From assembly GCA_017405965.1 (NCBI GenBank), contig JAFQZK010000015.1:248001-312000 (forward strand): a DNA stretch of 64,000 nt. Direction: 5' to 3'. Positions 29,215-37,578 of this stretch are shown here, in pieces. Below the pieces are notes generated by a model that saw only the letters and a program-made list of their open reading frames with translations, was not told where the DNA came from and did no database searches. Source of the DNA: Muribaculaceae bacterium (lineage in GTDB: Bacteria; Bacteroidota; Bacteroidia; Bacteroidales; Muribaculaceae). Each line of letters begins with the position of its first letter. The stretch's first letter is position 1. Made by a program: the position numbers and the translations under genes.

Positions 29215-29919
29215 TTACAGCCGTGATTTGACTTTCTCCCAGGCGTGTGAGCCGAACAGGAAGCACTCGTGCATCGTGTCCATCATCGCCGTGAAGCGGC
29301 TCATGGGAACAGTGAAGCTCAATTCGTCTTTGCCCACCCAGGGCCTTACTGACGGGTCGAACAGTCCAAGGAAACAGCGATGTCCGCCGCGTGCGTTCTC
29401 GACCACGGTCATCGAGACCACCGTGCTGCATCCCGAGCCGAAACGGGCCACCACGGCATCAGGCTCGTTGGTGTCATAGAAGGCCCAACCGCACAGTCCC
29501 GACAGCATGTCGGGCGTGGCATAGAACATCACGCCCTCAAAGCCCTCGAAGGACTCGGCCTGATCTATCCTGACGAAGTTCAGGTAGGGCTTGTCGGCAT
29601 GAGGCATTTCCAAACGCTTGACATAGTCGGCGACCATTTCAGGTGTGCGCTTGTATTTCTCGGTGAGCGAGACGAAGTTGGGCACCCGTTCGGGCATGTC
29701 GCTGAACCCCGTGTACAGTTTGCCGCCCCCGCAGCCGATCACCTCGGCACTCAATGCTACGGGCGTTCCCTCTCGCGCCGCCTGAAGTCCCTTGAAGAAG
29801 CACCCGCCGATCTTGCCAGTCTGTGCAATTGGCGTATCGCTGTATCCAAATAGTAAAGGCAACTGTGCATTCTCGCCGAACGCCTCACGATAACTCTCGA
29901 TAAATTCCCTCAAATCCAT
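29215..29919 (-). CDS. DUF169 family protein
   Basis: 234 residues from the ATG at 29919 (MDLREFIESYREAFGENAQL). A longer reading from 29949 is excluded because it would start inside the -7 box. DUF169 features are seen: LPLLFGYSDTPIAQTGKIGG, CFFKGLQAAREGTPVALSAE, CGGGKLYTGF, and GVMFYATPDMLSGLCGWAFY. Conserved cysteines suggest a metal or redox role, but no function is established for the family. Soluble; common in anaerobes. Confidence 0.85.
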   Translation of the reverse strand: MDLREFIESYREAFGENAQLPLLFGYSDTPIAQTGKIGGCFFKGLQAAREGTPVALSAEVIGCGGGKLYTGFSDMPERVPNFVSLTEKYKRTPEMVADYVKRLEMPHADKPYLNFVRIDQAESFEGFEGVMFYATPDMLSGLCGWAFYDTNEPDAVVARFGSGCSTVVSMTVVENARGGHRCFLGLFDPSVRPWVGKDELSFTVPMSRFTAMMDTMHECFLFGSHAWEKVKSRL

Positions 29920-29946
29920 ATCACTCAATATTTTGGTAATCACTTG

Positions 29947-29984
29947 CAAATATAACTATTATTTGCCGATAATTTGTATCTTTG
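29947..29984. promoter_or_regulatory. Divergent promoter pair
   Basis: CAAATATA (29947-29954, TATATTTG on -) serves the DUF169 gene; TATCTTTG (29977-29984) serves the small DUF6440 gene on +. Each box is about 25-30 bases from its start codon. The two core promoters are only 22 bases apart, so their upstream regions overlap. Confidence 0.65.
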
Positions 29985-30013
29985 CAGTATCTATCAACCA
30001 ATTAATAGAATCG

Positions 30014-30193
30014 ATGATTATGAGTAAGGACGATAAAAGATTTGTTTGGCTAAAATCAGAAGGTTTTCTTAAAGAAACCAGAATTATTATTGATACAGAA
30101 ACTGGTGTGAACTACCTTTTTGTGCAAGAAGGATATTCCGGCGGATTGACACCCTTGATCGACGCGAACGGTAAACCCATCGTGACTCGGTAA
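30014..30193 (+). CDS. DUF6440-type small protein
   Basis: About 59 residues (57 if the second ATG at 30020 is used, which gives MSKDDKRFVWLKSEGFLKET). The run ETRIIIDTETGVNYLFVQEG then YSGGLTPLIDANGKPIV fits the short DUF6440 family, one compact beta-rich domain with no known activity. It is single, with its own promoter and terminator. Base composition is more AT-rich than its neighbours, so it may be a mobile or recently gained gene. The family is common in Firmicutes and Bacteroidetes accessory regions. Confidence 0.78.
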   Translation: MIMSKDDKRFVWLKSEGFLKETRIIIDTETGVNYLFVQEGYSGGLTPLIDANGKPIVTR

Positions 30194-30275
30194 TCGCCGA
30201 GAAATATGACACTCAAGTCTTGAATCAGTAACATGAGACAGGACTGTGTCATAGTTGTTTCGCCTATAAAAAAAA

Positions 30276-30291
30276 CCGCCCTAACGGGCGG
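30276..30291 (-). terminator. Rho-independent terminator of the 30874 lipoprotein gene
   Basis: CCGCCC (30276-30281), loop TAAC, GGGCGG (30286-30291). On the - strand it is followed by seven Ts. On the + strand only AAAATTATT follows. Confidence 0.75.
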
Positions 30292-30318
30292 GAAAATTAT
30301 TCTAATTTGATTAATATC

Positions 30319-30341
30319 CCGTGCGATAGCACGGTTTATTT
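30319..30341 (+). terminator. Rho-independent terminator of the DUF6440 gene
   Basis: CCGTGC (30319-30324), loop GATA, GCACGG (30329-30334), then TTTATTT. It lies just beyond the opposing terminator, so each strand has its own. Confidence 0.7.
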
Positions 30342-30394
30342 CTGCGGCATTGAATCTTGACGCAGCCTCGTCATCGTTTAGTGTTAGATGATTC

Positions 30395-30874
30395 CTATTT
30401 GCTCATGTGCTTGAGCATTTCGGCTTTATCTACGACCACCCAGACGGTGTCAACCACACGGCCTTGATTGCCGCCGAAGTTGCGCAGGGGATTGGCGAAG
30501 TCCTTGTCGAGGACTTCCACATCATCAACGAAATAATCGGTCTCGCCACGGTTGCTGAAGACGTTCTTGAAGCCCCACACCTCGTGGTATTTCAGTTTGA
30601 CTTTCCAACCCTCGATTTGGGCCTGATAGAGTAACTGCACGAGCGAATCCTGATCGTTGCGATCGTTGTCAAACGAGAACTGGAAGGGAGCGCCGCTGGT
30701 GTTCATCCCCGTCTGTGTGAGGTTCATGCGTCCTTCCCAGGAATCCCAGATGACACCTTTCTTGGTGAACTCAATCAGGTTACCCACCTTCTCGCCCACC
30801 GAGTAATTCTCCTTACATCCCGTGAACGTCATCACTACAACAGCCATAAGGCATAAATACAATATTCTTTTCAT
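30395..30874 (-). CDS. Lipoprotein of unknown function
   Basis: 159 residues with a lipoprotein signal peptide and lipobox FTGC (Cys about 19). The mature part (KENYSVGEKVGNLIEFTKKG; VIWDSWEGRMNLTQTG) resembles a conserved Bacteroidales lipoprotein type known only by homology; the aromatic-rich end (RVVDTVWVVVDKAEML) suggests a small beta-fold. It is transcribed alone, ending at a T-run terminator, and lies downstream of the dicarboxylate transporter separated by a strong 52-base hairpin. Function not known; likely periplasmic or outer-membrane anchored. Confidence 0.78.
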   Translation of the reverse strand: MKRILYLCLMAVVVMTFTGCKENYSVGEKVGNLIEFTKKGVIWDSWEGRMNLTQTGMNTSGAPFQFSFDNDRNDQDSLVQLLYQAQIEGWKVKLKYHEVWGFKNVFSNRGETDYFVDDVEVLDKDFANPLRNFGGNQGRVVDTVWVVVDKAEMLKHMSK

Positions 30875-30944
30875 CGTTATCCTTTATTATCGGGTTAGTA
30901 TATTGCATCATAACCAGCAATAACCATGCCACTGACCTGTTTTA

Positions 30945-30996
30945 ATATAACTGATTGCACGGGTTGTTAGATTTGGGCCCGTGCAATCAGTTATAT
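30945..30996 (-). terminator. Perfect 19-base-pair hairpin after the DcuB-type gene
   Basis: Arms 30945-30963 and 30978-30996 are perfectly complementary, with a 14-base loop. On the - strand it lies 22 bases beyond the transporter stop and is followed by ATTAAAACAGG, not a strong T run. It may act as terminator, as mRNA 3'-end stabiliser, or both. Confidence 0.7.
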
Positions 30997-31017
30997 CATG
31001 TGATACTGTTGTTTAAA

Positions 31018-32481
31018 TTAGATCCAGCCCATGGAGTGGTAGAGGAAGGCGATGAGGTAGCCGGCGACGCAGGCGACGATGGTGTGCACCAGACCGGGCA
31101 TCATGAAGGAGTGGTTCAGCAGGTATTTGCCGATGACGGTGGTGCCTGTGCGGTCGAAGTTCACGGTGGCGATATCCGACGGATAGTTGGGGATGAAGAA
31201 GTAGCCATATACCGAGGGCAATACACCCAGAAGGATCCAGCCGTCAATGCCCAGTCCGTAGGCCAGCGGCAACATGGAAACAACTACTGCGCCCTGTGAG
31301 TTGACGAGCACCGACACGAGGAAGAAGGCAAAGGCAATCGACCATGGGTATTTCTCAACCAGTCCGGCTAGCATATTCTGGATTTCACCCAGGTAGTTGG
31401 CAAAATAGGTGTCGGCGAGCCATGCGATACCATAGATGGCGACAACGGCAACCATACCGCTCTGCCAAACGGGACCGGAGATAGCCTTCTTGGGCGATGC
31501 CTTGCAGAAGATGATCATCAGCGCTGCTGCGGTAATCATCACAATCTGGATGACGAGGTTCATCTTGAGCGGCGTGGGATGGATCTTGGTGATGCCCTCA
31601 ATGGCGATACCCAACTTGGCGAGCTGGTCGGCGGTGATGGTCACGCGCGAGCCGATGAGCTCGACGGTTGCATCACTATCAATGGCCTTGATGGTGTCAT
31701 AGGCCGGCAGCAAGTTTTGGAAGATAGCGAAGAAGACAATGACCAACAGGGCGCCGAAGAAGATATACACGGCGCGCTTGCTCTCGGGAGCAATCTTCTT
31801 GTCGAGGGTGGTGGCGTTGCTGCCGTAGATGTATTCGCGCTGTGCGGGGTCGGCAATCCTCTTTTGGAACTCGGGATCCTTGTCCAGGTCCTTGCCACGC
31901 TTATAAGAAGCGGTGGAAGCAACCAGGATGCCCAGAATACAGGCGGGAATGGTCACCATGAGCACCTGTGGGATGGTGACGTTATAGCCGTTAGCGCCGC
32001 TGATGGTAATGAAGGCCACCACTGCTGCCGCGATGGGCGAGCAGGTGATACCGATCTGTGACGCGATGCTGGCGATACCGCAGGGACGCTCGGGGCGAAT
32101 GCCCTTTTTAATCGCGATGTCGCAGATGATGGGCATCAGCGTGTAAACCACGTGGCCCGTGCCGACGAGCACCGTCAGGAAGAAGGTGCACAGCGGGGCA
32201 AGGAAGGTGATGCGGTCAGGATGCTTGCGCAGCATCTTCTCGGCTAGCTGAATCAGCCAGTCCATACCGCCCGATGCCTGCATGATACCGGCACAGGTGA
32301 CGGCGGCGATAATGATGTAAATCACATCGGTGGGAGGGGTTCCGGGCTTCATGCCGAAACCGAACACCAGAATGGCCAAACCGATGCCCGAAATGGCACC
32401 CAGGGCCAGACTGCCGTATCGCGAGCCGAGCCACAAGGCGCCCAGCACGATACAGAGTTGTAAAATCATTAGAGCTGACAT
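31018..32481 (-). CDS. dcuB: Anaerobic C4-dicarboxylate transporter, DcuA/DcuB family
   Basis: 487 residues, about twelve membrane helices, with family signatures such as GAISGIGLAILVFGFGMKPG, PTDVIYIIIAAVTCAGIMQA and SGGMDWLIQLAEKMLRKHPD near the start and NYPSDIATVNFDRTGTTVIG near the end. A long soluble insert (about 205-300) includes PAQREYIYGSNATTLDKKIA. The transporter exchanges fumarate or aspartate for succinate in fumarate-respiring anaerobes, which fits succinate-producing Bacteroidales. I cannot tell DcuA from DcuB with certainty. Confidence 0.92.
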   Translation of the reverse strand: MSALMILQLCIVLGALWLGSRYGSLALGAISGIGLAILVFGFGMKPGTPPTDVIYIIIAAVTCAGIMQASGGMDWLIQLAEKMLRKHPDRITFLAPLCTFFLTVLVGTGHVVYTLMPIICDIAIKKGIRPERPCGIASIASQIGITCSPIAAAVVAFITISGANGYNVTIPQVLMVTIPACILGILVASTASYKRGKDLDKDPEFQKRIADPAQREYIYGSNATTLDKKIAPESKRAVYIFFGALLVIVFFAIFQNLLPAYDTIKAIDSDATVELIGSRVTITADQLAKLGIAIEGITKIHPTPLKMNLVIQIVMITAAALMIIFCKASPKKAISGPVWQSGMVAVVAIYGIAWLADTYFANYLGEIQNMLAGLVEKYPWSIAFAFFLVSVLVNSQGAVVVSMLPLAYGLGIDGWILLGVLPSVYGYFFIPNYPSDIATVNFDRTGTTVIGKYLLNHSFMMPGLVHTIVACVAGYLIAFLYHSMGWI

Positions 32482-32491
32482 ATCTTTTTAC

Positions 32492-32601
32492 TTAATAGTG
32501 AATAGTTTACGATTATCAGATAAGAGATAAAAGATAAGAGACGGGTTCCACCTTTTTATGATTCACACCTCACTTCTAACTCCTAATTTCTAACTCCTAA
32601 C
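32492..32601. repeat. Mirrored heptad arrays between porin and transporter genes
   Basis: Seven heptads (TTAATAG, TGAATAG, TTTACGA, TTATCAG, ATAAGAG, ATAAAAG, ATAAGAG; 32492-32540), a non-repeated core (32541-32573), then TTCTAAC, TCCTAAT, TTCTAAC, TCCTAAC (32574-32601). The right-hand words are the reverse complement of the GTTAGGA/GTTAGAA words at 9505-9532. Confidence 0.8.
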
Positions 32602-32604
32602 TAA

Positions 32605-33726
32605 TTAGTAGCGGATGGATACCTGCACAAACACGGTGCTGTAGTCGGGGTCGGCAAGGGCGCGGTCGTGTGTAAAGCAGTACTCGGTCTGTACCTCGAG
32701 GTACTTGCAGAAGCGGTAATTCAGACCCACCTCATAGTTGGTTTTGGCGGCCACGCTCGAGGCGGTGGGACGATAGAGGTCATAGCGCGCCTTGGCCATC
32801 AGTTTGTCCTTGACAACGGGAACGATGGCGAGGGCGTAGATACCGTCGCTCTTGTCGTTGGCCACCTCGTTGCCGTTCTTGTCGGTGTAGGTTTTGATGG
32901 TAAGGTCACTGGCGTTAGCCGAATTCTGGTAAGTCGTGGCAAAGCCGCGGCCTGTCGAGTGGATGTACTCGGTGCGCAGCTGCAGGTCGCCCTTCTTGTA
33001 CTCGGCACTGAAGGCGTAGCGGTGCTGGCGCAGGCTCACCGTCTGGCCTCCGCCCTTGCGGGCATAGGAGCCTTCCCAACCGAAGGCACCCAGGCGCATG
33101 CCGCTGATGGGCATCACCCATGCGCCGCCGATGATATCCTTGCGCTCATCCACATCCTTGACATTGATGCCCTGGCCGTTGAACACACCCACCTGATAGT
33201 GCAGCAGGTTGCGGCCGCTGCTGTTCTTCAGGAAGTCACCCTGGAACTGCAGACCGATGTCGCGGCCGTTGCTGGCATGCATACCATCGCGGTCGCTGAA
33301 GCCAGCCAACTTGCTCACGGGCTGCGAGTAACCCATGAAGCCCTGATCAATCGGGTTCATCGGGTTCTCGTAGGTGAACGGGCGCTTGAACTGGCCCAAC
33401 TTCACGCGGAAGAAGTCAAACTTCTGCCATTCCATGAAGTAGTCCACCAGTCTGGGACTGCTGCCCAGCGTCGTGGTGTTGCCGTTGATCTGGCCCTGGA
33501 TTTTGTAATAGAAATCGTTGAGGATCCGGCCCTCGATCGATGCTCTGACGAGCCTCAGGTCAAACGAATTGCTGTTGCCTGCATCCTGGAACGTCGCTTG
33601 ATAGGACGCCATGGCGAAGCCGCTGAACTTGGGCTTGGTGAAAATAGCGTTATTGCCGTCGCCTTGAGCAAAAACCGGGAGCAGCAGTATAGATGCCATC
33701 AGCATCAAGAGTAGTCGTTTTGTCAT
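32605..33726 (-). CDS. OprO/OprP-family outer-membrane porin
   Basis: 373 residues with signal peptide (LLMLMASILLLPVFAQG) and alternating beta-strands typical of the phosphate-selective porin family: FRVKLGQFKRPFTYENPMNP, DIGLQFQGDF and a closing Tyr residue (FVQVSIRY) as expected for a barrel's last strand. It probably forms an outer-membrane channel for anions or small solutes; ion selectivity is not predictable. The -7 box is at 33759-33766. Confidence 0.88.
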   Translation of the reverse strand: MTKRLLLMLMASILLLPVFAQGDGNNAIFTKPKFSGFAMASYQATFQDAGNSNSFDLRLVRASIEGRILNDFYYKIQGQINGNTTTLGSSPRLVDYFMEWQKFDFFRVKLGQFKRPFTYENPMNPIDQGFMGYSQPVSKLAGFSDRDGMHASNGRDIGLQFQGDFLKNSSGRNLLHYQVGVFNGQGINVKDVDERKDIIGGAWVMPISGMRLGAFGWEGSYARKGGGQTVSLRQHRYAFSAEYKKGDLQLRTEYIHSTGRGFATTYQNSANASDLTIKTYTDKNGNEVANDKSDGIYALAIVPVVKDKLMAKARYDLYRPTASSVAAKTNYEVGLNYRFCKYLEVQTEYCFTHDRALADPDYSTVFVQVSIRY

Positions 33727-33758
33727 ATTGCTGTTGTTTTGGAGGTTAATATTTTTCG

Positions 33759-33766
33759 CAAATATA
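33759..33766 (-). promoter_or_regulatory. -7 box of the porin gene
   Basis: CAAATATA on + (TATATTTG on -), about 33 bases before the ATG at 33726. No clear -33 box. Confidence 0.6.
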
Positions 33767-33849
33767 AGAATAAAACATGAACAATAAGCTTTTTTAGGCG
33801 AAGAAACTGTTATTTTTTTGGTTAATCGGGTAATTTAGTGCGGTTTTAA

Positions 33850-33881
33850 TTTGCTGTTTGATTGAAATATGTGTATTTTTG
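33850..33881 (+). promoter_or_regulatory. Consensus promoter of the 33926 gene
   Basis: TTTG (33850-33853), 20 bases, TATTTTTG (33874-33881), followed by an A/T-rich leader of about 38 bases to the ATG. The LRR gene promoter at 35627-35658 has an identical layout. Confidence 0.75.
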
Positions 33882-33925
33882 CAAAAAATCTCTTATATTA
33901 TTAACACCTAAATCCCATCGTTATT

Positions 33926-35503
33926 ATGAGGAATTTTTTTCTACTTCTGTTGTCTGCCGTCTTGTCGATGGCGGTGAGTGCACATGCTGTGCAAAACGTC
34001 AAGTTGCCCAGGCCTGATCAGGGCAAGGCACGCCACTCCATGACCGTGCCCCGTGCCGATTTCACTCCCTCGTTGAGAACCGCTGCTCCTCAACTGATGG
34101 ATGCTGTCGTTACACCTCCTGCCGACATGGAGGCTCGCGGTTACCGCATGAATGCCTACATCTTCGACGGCTCGAGCTGGGAAGTTGTGGACCGCGTGTT
34201 GCAAATCGGCTTTGATGGCGATGACGTGTATCTGCAAGGTTTCAGTGTCTATCTGCCTGAAGCTTGGATCAAGGGTGCGCTCAATGAGGATCATACCCAG
34301 ATCACCTTCCCCATGCAGTACTACGGTGACTACTATGGCTACGACCTCTACTTCTATCCTGTCAGCCCGTTAAGCGATGGCTATGAGCTCATCGATGCCG
34401 TGTTTGATTATGATGAGCGTGCCGACGTCCTCATCCTGAATCAGGACCAGGTCTGCTACATTCTCGAGAATGCCCATCCCGATGAGTTGGGCTGGTACTA
34501 CCAGTATGACAGTGAAATGTCCATCACCTCCGACTTGGGAACCGTGGTTGTGCCCGAGGGCCTGGAAACTCAGCCCTATATGCTGACAGGCTATTATATG
34601 GGTTACTATGAGGATATCGACATGTGGTTCGAAGGCGATCCCTTGATGGGCAGTGCCAGGGTAGGCTTTGACGGTGATGACATCTATGTGCAGGGTCTGT
34701 GCTCCTACCTGTCCAAAGTTTGGGTGAAGGGCCATCGTGAGGGCGACAGCTATGTGTTTGACAACGGCCAGTACTTCGGCCCGTTTACTCTCGCTGGCGA
34801 TATCTATCCGCTCTACTTCATGGGATGCGCACCCGAGACCAATGATGCCGAGCCGTTCACGTTGACACTGGATCCCGAGACCGGTGCTCTTGTAGCACAG
34901 CAGTGGTATGCCATTTGTGACAATGACATGGAGGTGAACTGGTATGACCTGCTGGGCAGTGTCGTGCTCACGCCCATGGTTGACGAGCCTGCTGTTCCCG
35001 CCGAGCCCTCGGTGCTGTATTATGAGTACTATCCCGATGAGGATCTGGGCTTCCTGATTCTGGACATCCCCGTTGTTGATGTTGAAGGCAAGCCGTTGCT
35101 GACCGACCGTTTGGGTTATCAGCTCTTCTGCGACTACGGTGAGGGCCCCGAGCCTTACATCTTCTGGGCCGACATTTACGGCTTTGAACAGGACGAGACC
35201 ATTATCCCCTACAGTTTCAACGATGACATGAACATTCTGATGGGTGGTCAGTTGGTAGTGGTTTACTTCATAGGCGAGGACATTCAGCGCATCGGTGTGC
35301 AGAGCGTCTATTTCGGCGGAAATGAGATGAACGAGAGCGAGATCGGCTGGTATGACCTCAACATGACGGGCATTGCCACTGTCACTGCCGATGACAACCG
35401 CGCTGTCGAGTACTACGACCTGATGGGTCGCCGTGTCGATGCCGCCAAGTTGACTCCTGGCATCTATGTGACCAGCGATGGCCGCAAGATCCTTGTCAAG
35501 TGA
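33926..35503 (+). CDS. Secreted protein with two copies of a 130-residue domain and a C-terminal sorting-like end
   Basis: 525 residues. Signal peptide (LLLLSAVLSMAVSAHA). Two tandem domains share IGFDGDDVYLQGFSVYLPEA (about 92-111) and VGFDGDDIYVQGLCSYLSKV (about 250-269), each followed by a W-I/V-K-G turn and an acidic, Tyr-rich beta region. A third, related stretch runs to about 480. The C-terminus (VEYYDLMGRRVDAAKLTPGI, then YVTSDGRKILVK) has the form of a short Por/T9SS-type sorting or surface-anchoring end. No catalytic motif is seen. Very acidic; probably surface-exposed. Confidence 0.75.
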   Translation: MRNFFLLLLSAVLSMAVSAHAVQNVKLPRPDQGKARHSMTVPRADFTPSLRTAAPQLMDAVVTPPADMEARGYRMNAYIFDGSSWEVVDRVLQIGFDGDDVYLQGFSVYLPEAWIKGALNEDHTQITFPMQYYGDYYGYDLYFYPVSPLSDGYELIDAVFDYDERADVLILNQDQVCYILENAHPDELGWYYQYDSEMSITSDLGTVVVPEGLETQPYMLTGYYMGYYEDIDMWFEGDPLMGSARVGFDGDDIYVQGLCSYLSKVWVKGHREGDSYVFDNGQYFGPFTLAGDIYPLYFMGCAPETNDAEPFTLTLDPETGALVAQQWYAICDNDMEVNWYDLLGSVVLTPMVDEPAVPAEPSVLYYEYYPDEDLGFLILDIPVVDVEGKPLLTDRLGYQLFCDYGEGPEPYIFWADIYGFEQDETIIPYSFNDDMNILMGGQLVVVYFIGEDIQRIGVQSVYFGGNEMNESEIGWYDLNMTGIATVTADDNRAVEYYDLMGRRVDAAKLTPGIYVTSDGRKILVK

Positions 35504-35523
35504 CCTGACTAGACAAACAGCAA

Positions 35524-35563
35524 CAGCCCCCGTTCAGTTCTTGCAACGGGGGCTGACTTTTTT
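35524..35563 (+). terminator. Rho-independent terminator
   Basis: CAGCCCCCGTT (35524-35534) pairs with AACGGGGGCTG (35545-35555), loop of 10, then AC and six Ts. It ends the 33926 transcript. Confidence 0.9.
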
Positions 35564-35626
35564 ATAGCCAAATGATATATCATTTGTTGGCAGGGCAGGT
35601 GATTCGCAAAAAGGAGTAACCGATGA

Positions 35627-35658
35627 TTTGCACCTGTCGGTGAGAATATCTATTTTTG
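35627..35658 (+). promoter_or_regulatory. Consensus promoter of the LRR protein gene
   Basis: TTTG (35627-35630), 20 bases, TATTTTTG (35651-35658), 34 bases before the ATG at 35693. Confidence 0.75.
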
Positions 35659-35692
35659 CAGTCGATAAACCAATAGAAAATAGAAACAGAAT

Positions 35693-37534
35693 ATGAAATC
35701 CAGACAATTCCTGAAATGGGCATTGGCCTTGCTGCTTGTTGCGGTGACTGTGATGCCTGCCGGTGCACAGTACGGCCGTCGTGGCGACAAGCGCTACAAC
35801 GATCGTTACAGCCGTGCCAACACTCATGGCGACGTGGTGGAACTGCGTCTCAACAACGCTGGTACGCTCGAGGAGAAGATGCCCGCTAATATGATGGACC
35901 GTGTGCGTCTCTTGCGCATCGATGGCCCCATGGACTCCAAGGACTTTGAGTTCATCAAGAAACTGTGTAAACGCTCGCGCTGTGTCGATGACCGCGACCG
36001 CAAGATAGACAATTATCTGGACTTGGAGCTGGAGCGCGCACGCATCATGAGTGCCAGCTCCAGGGGGTTGTTCGGCAGCAGCGGCGAGCGCGACGTGCTG
36101 GGCGATGCCCTGTCCCACTGCAGCAACCTGCGCTCCATCGTGTTGCCTGAACGCACCAAGCGCATCGGCAACGGTGCCCTTCGCGGTTGCAGTGACCTGG
36201 AAGAGGTCATCATGCCGCCGGGCGTGAGGTCGTTGGGTGATAATGCCTTCGACGGCTGCTACAAGCTGGAATACATTATCCTCCCTGACGGGCTTGAAAC
36301 CATTGGTGAGGAGTGTTTCGACGGCTGTTCCAGGCTGACCAGCATCAATCTGCCGTACTCGCTCGCCGAGATTGGCAAGAGAGCGTTCAAGGGCACCGGT
36401 TTGAAGCGCGTCTCATTGCCTTCAGATCTGCAGGTGCTTGGGGCTGAAGCCTTTGATGAAACGTCGATAACTGAACTCCACTTGCCCGCTTCGACCCAGA
36501 TTGTTGACAATAACCTGGGACGGATGAAGAAACTGGAGGAAATCACCGTGGAGAGAGGCAGCCGCTACTATACCTACGAGGACGGTGTGCTCTATGACAA
36601 CACTGGCAGCGTGCTGCTGTGTTGTCCTGCCGCCCGTACAGGCGGATTCATGGTCCCTGACGGGGTGGAGGAGATCGGCTGGAGCGCTTTCGCCTACTCG
36701 CAATTGTCAGACATCGGTCTGCCCGACGGTGTGACGCATATTGCAGCCTCGGCCTTCTACGAGAGTAGTCAACTCAGGAACGTGCTCATTCCCGCTAGCG
36801 TCAAGTCGATCGGCGAAACGGCCTTCTACGGCTGTAGCCGTCTGCAGCGTGTGGACTTGGCCAACGTCACAACTTTGGGCAAAAAGGCATTTCAGGATTG
36901 CAAGGCGCTGGAGTCGGTGATTGCCGATAATTTAGGCATCGTGCCGCAATCAGCTTTTGAAAGCTGCTCGGCATTGACCTCGGTCGAGTTGTCGTCCGAT
37001 ATCAACACCATCGGCGAGCATGCCTTCAAGAATTGCAAGGCGTTGACCCATATCGCTTTGCCGGCTATGTTGACGACCATCAATAAGGAGGCCTTCGAGA
37101 ACTGCCCCTTGGCATCGCTGGAGCTGCCCGGAAGGTTGGTCACCATCGGCGAGCGGGCCTTCAAGAACTGCAAGGGCCTGACGAGCGTGCAGGTGCCCGA
37201 CGTGTGTGTGACAATAGACAAAGAGGCTTTCCGCGACTGCACGTCGCTCGTCGAGATAGACTTGGGTGAGGGTTTGCTTCGCCTGGGCGACAACGCCTTG
37301 CGCGAGACTGCCATCACCACGCTCATCCTCCCCGAGACCTTGACCGAGGTGGGCAAGAAAGTCACCGAGAAGTGCAAGCACCTGACTCGCATCGAGTGCC
37401 ATGCCATTGTGCCGCCCAAGCTCGATGGCGTGAGCAACAACAAGGTCGAAGTCTATGTCCCCGCCACCTCGGTCAACGCCTACCATAGCGCCAAGAACTG
37501 GAAAAACTTCAAAACAATCCTTCCCCTCGAATAA
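35693..37534 (+). CDS. BspA-like leucine-rich repeat surface protein
   Basis: 613 residues: signal peptide (ALALLLVAVTVMPAGAQYG), a basic region, then about a dozen LRR_5 (Treponema pallidum type) repeats of roughly 23 residues from about 140 to the end. Typical units read IGNGALRGCSDLEEVIMPPG and IGERAFKNCKGLTSVQVPDV. BspA-like proteins of oral and gut Bacteroidales bind fibronectin, mucosal ligands or other cells. The repeats run to the C-terminus (VNAYHSAKNWKNFKTI), with no obvious anchor, so it may be periplasmic or released. The stop overlaps an in-frame-shifted ATG (TAATG) leading into mutY. Confidence 0.9.
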   Translation: MKSRQFLKWALALLLVAVTVMPAGAQYGRRGDKRYNDRYSRANTHGDVVELRLNNAGTLEEKMPANMMDRVRLLRIDGPMDSKDFEFIKKLCKRSRCVDDRDRKIDNYLDLELERARIMSASSRGLFGSSGERDVLGDALSHCSNLRSIVLPERTKRIGNGALRGCSDLEEVIMPPGVRSLGDNAFDGCYKLEYIILPDGLETIGEECFDGCSRLTSINLPYSLAEIGKRAFKGTGLKRVSLPSDLQVLGAEAFDETSITELHLPASTQIVDNNLGRMKKLEEITVERGSRYYTYEDGVLYDNTGSVLLCCPAARTGGFMVPDGVEEIGWSAFAYSQLSDIGLPDGVTHIAASAFYESSQLRNVLIPASVKSIGETAFYGCSRLQRVDLANVTTLGKKAFQDCKALESVIADNLGIVPQSAFESCSALTSVELSSDINTIGEHAFKNCKALTHIALPAMLTTINKEAFENCPLASLELPGRLVTIGERAFKNCKGLTSVQVPDVCVTIDKEAFRDCTSLVEIDLGEGLLRLGDNALRETAITTLILPETLTEVGKKVTEKCKHLTRIECHAIVPPKLDGVSNNKVEVYVPATSVNAYHSAKNWKNFKTILPLE

Positions 37535-37578
37535 TGGGACACCGAGGACGGCACTTTTATCCCGTTTTTACGAAAAGA

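Noticed and set aside
29920..29949. Ten-codon N-terminal extension of the DUF169 protein
   Set aside because: It would start within the - strand promoter box 29947-29954.
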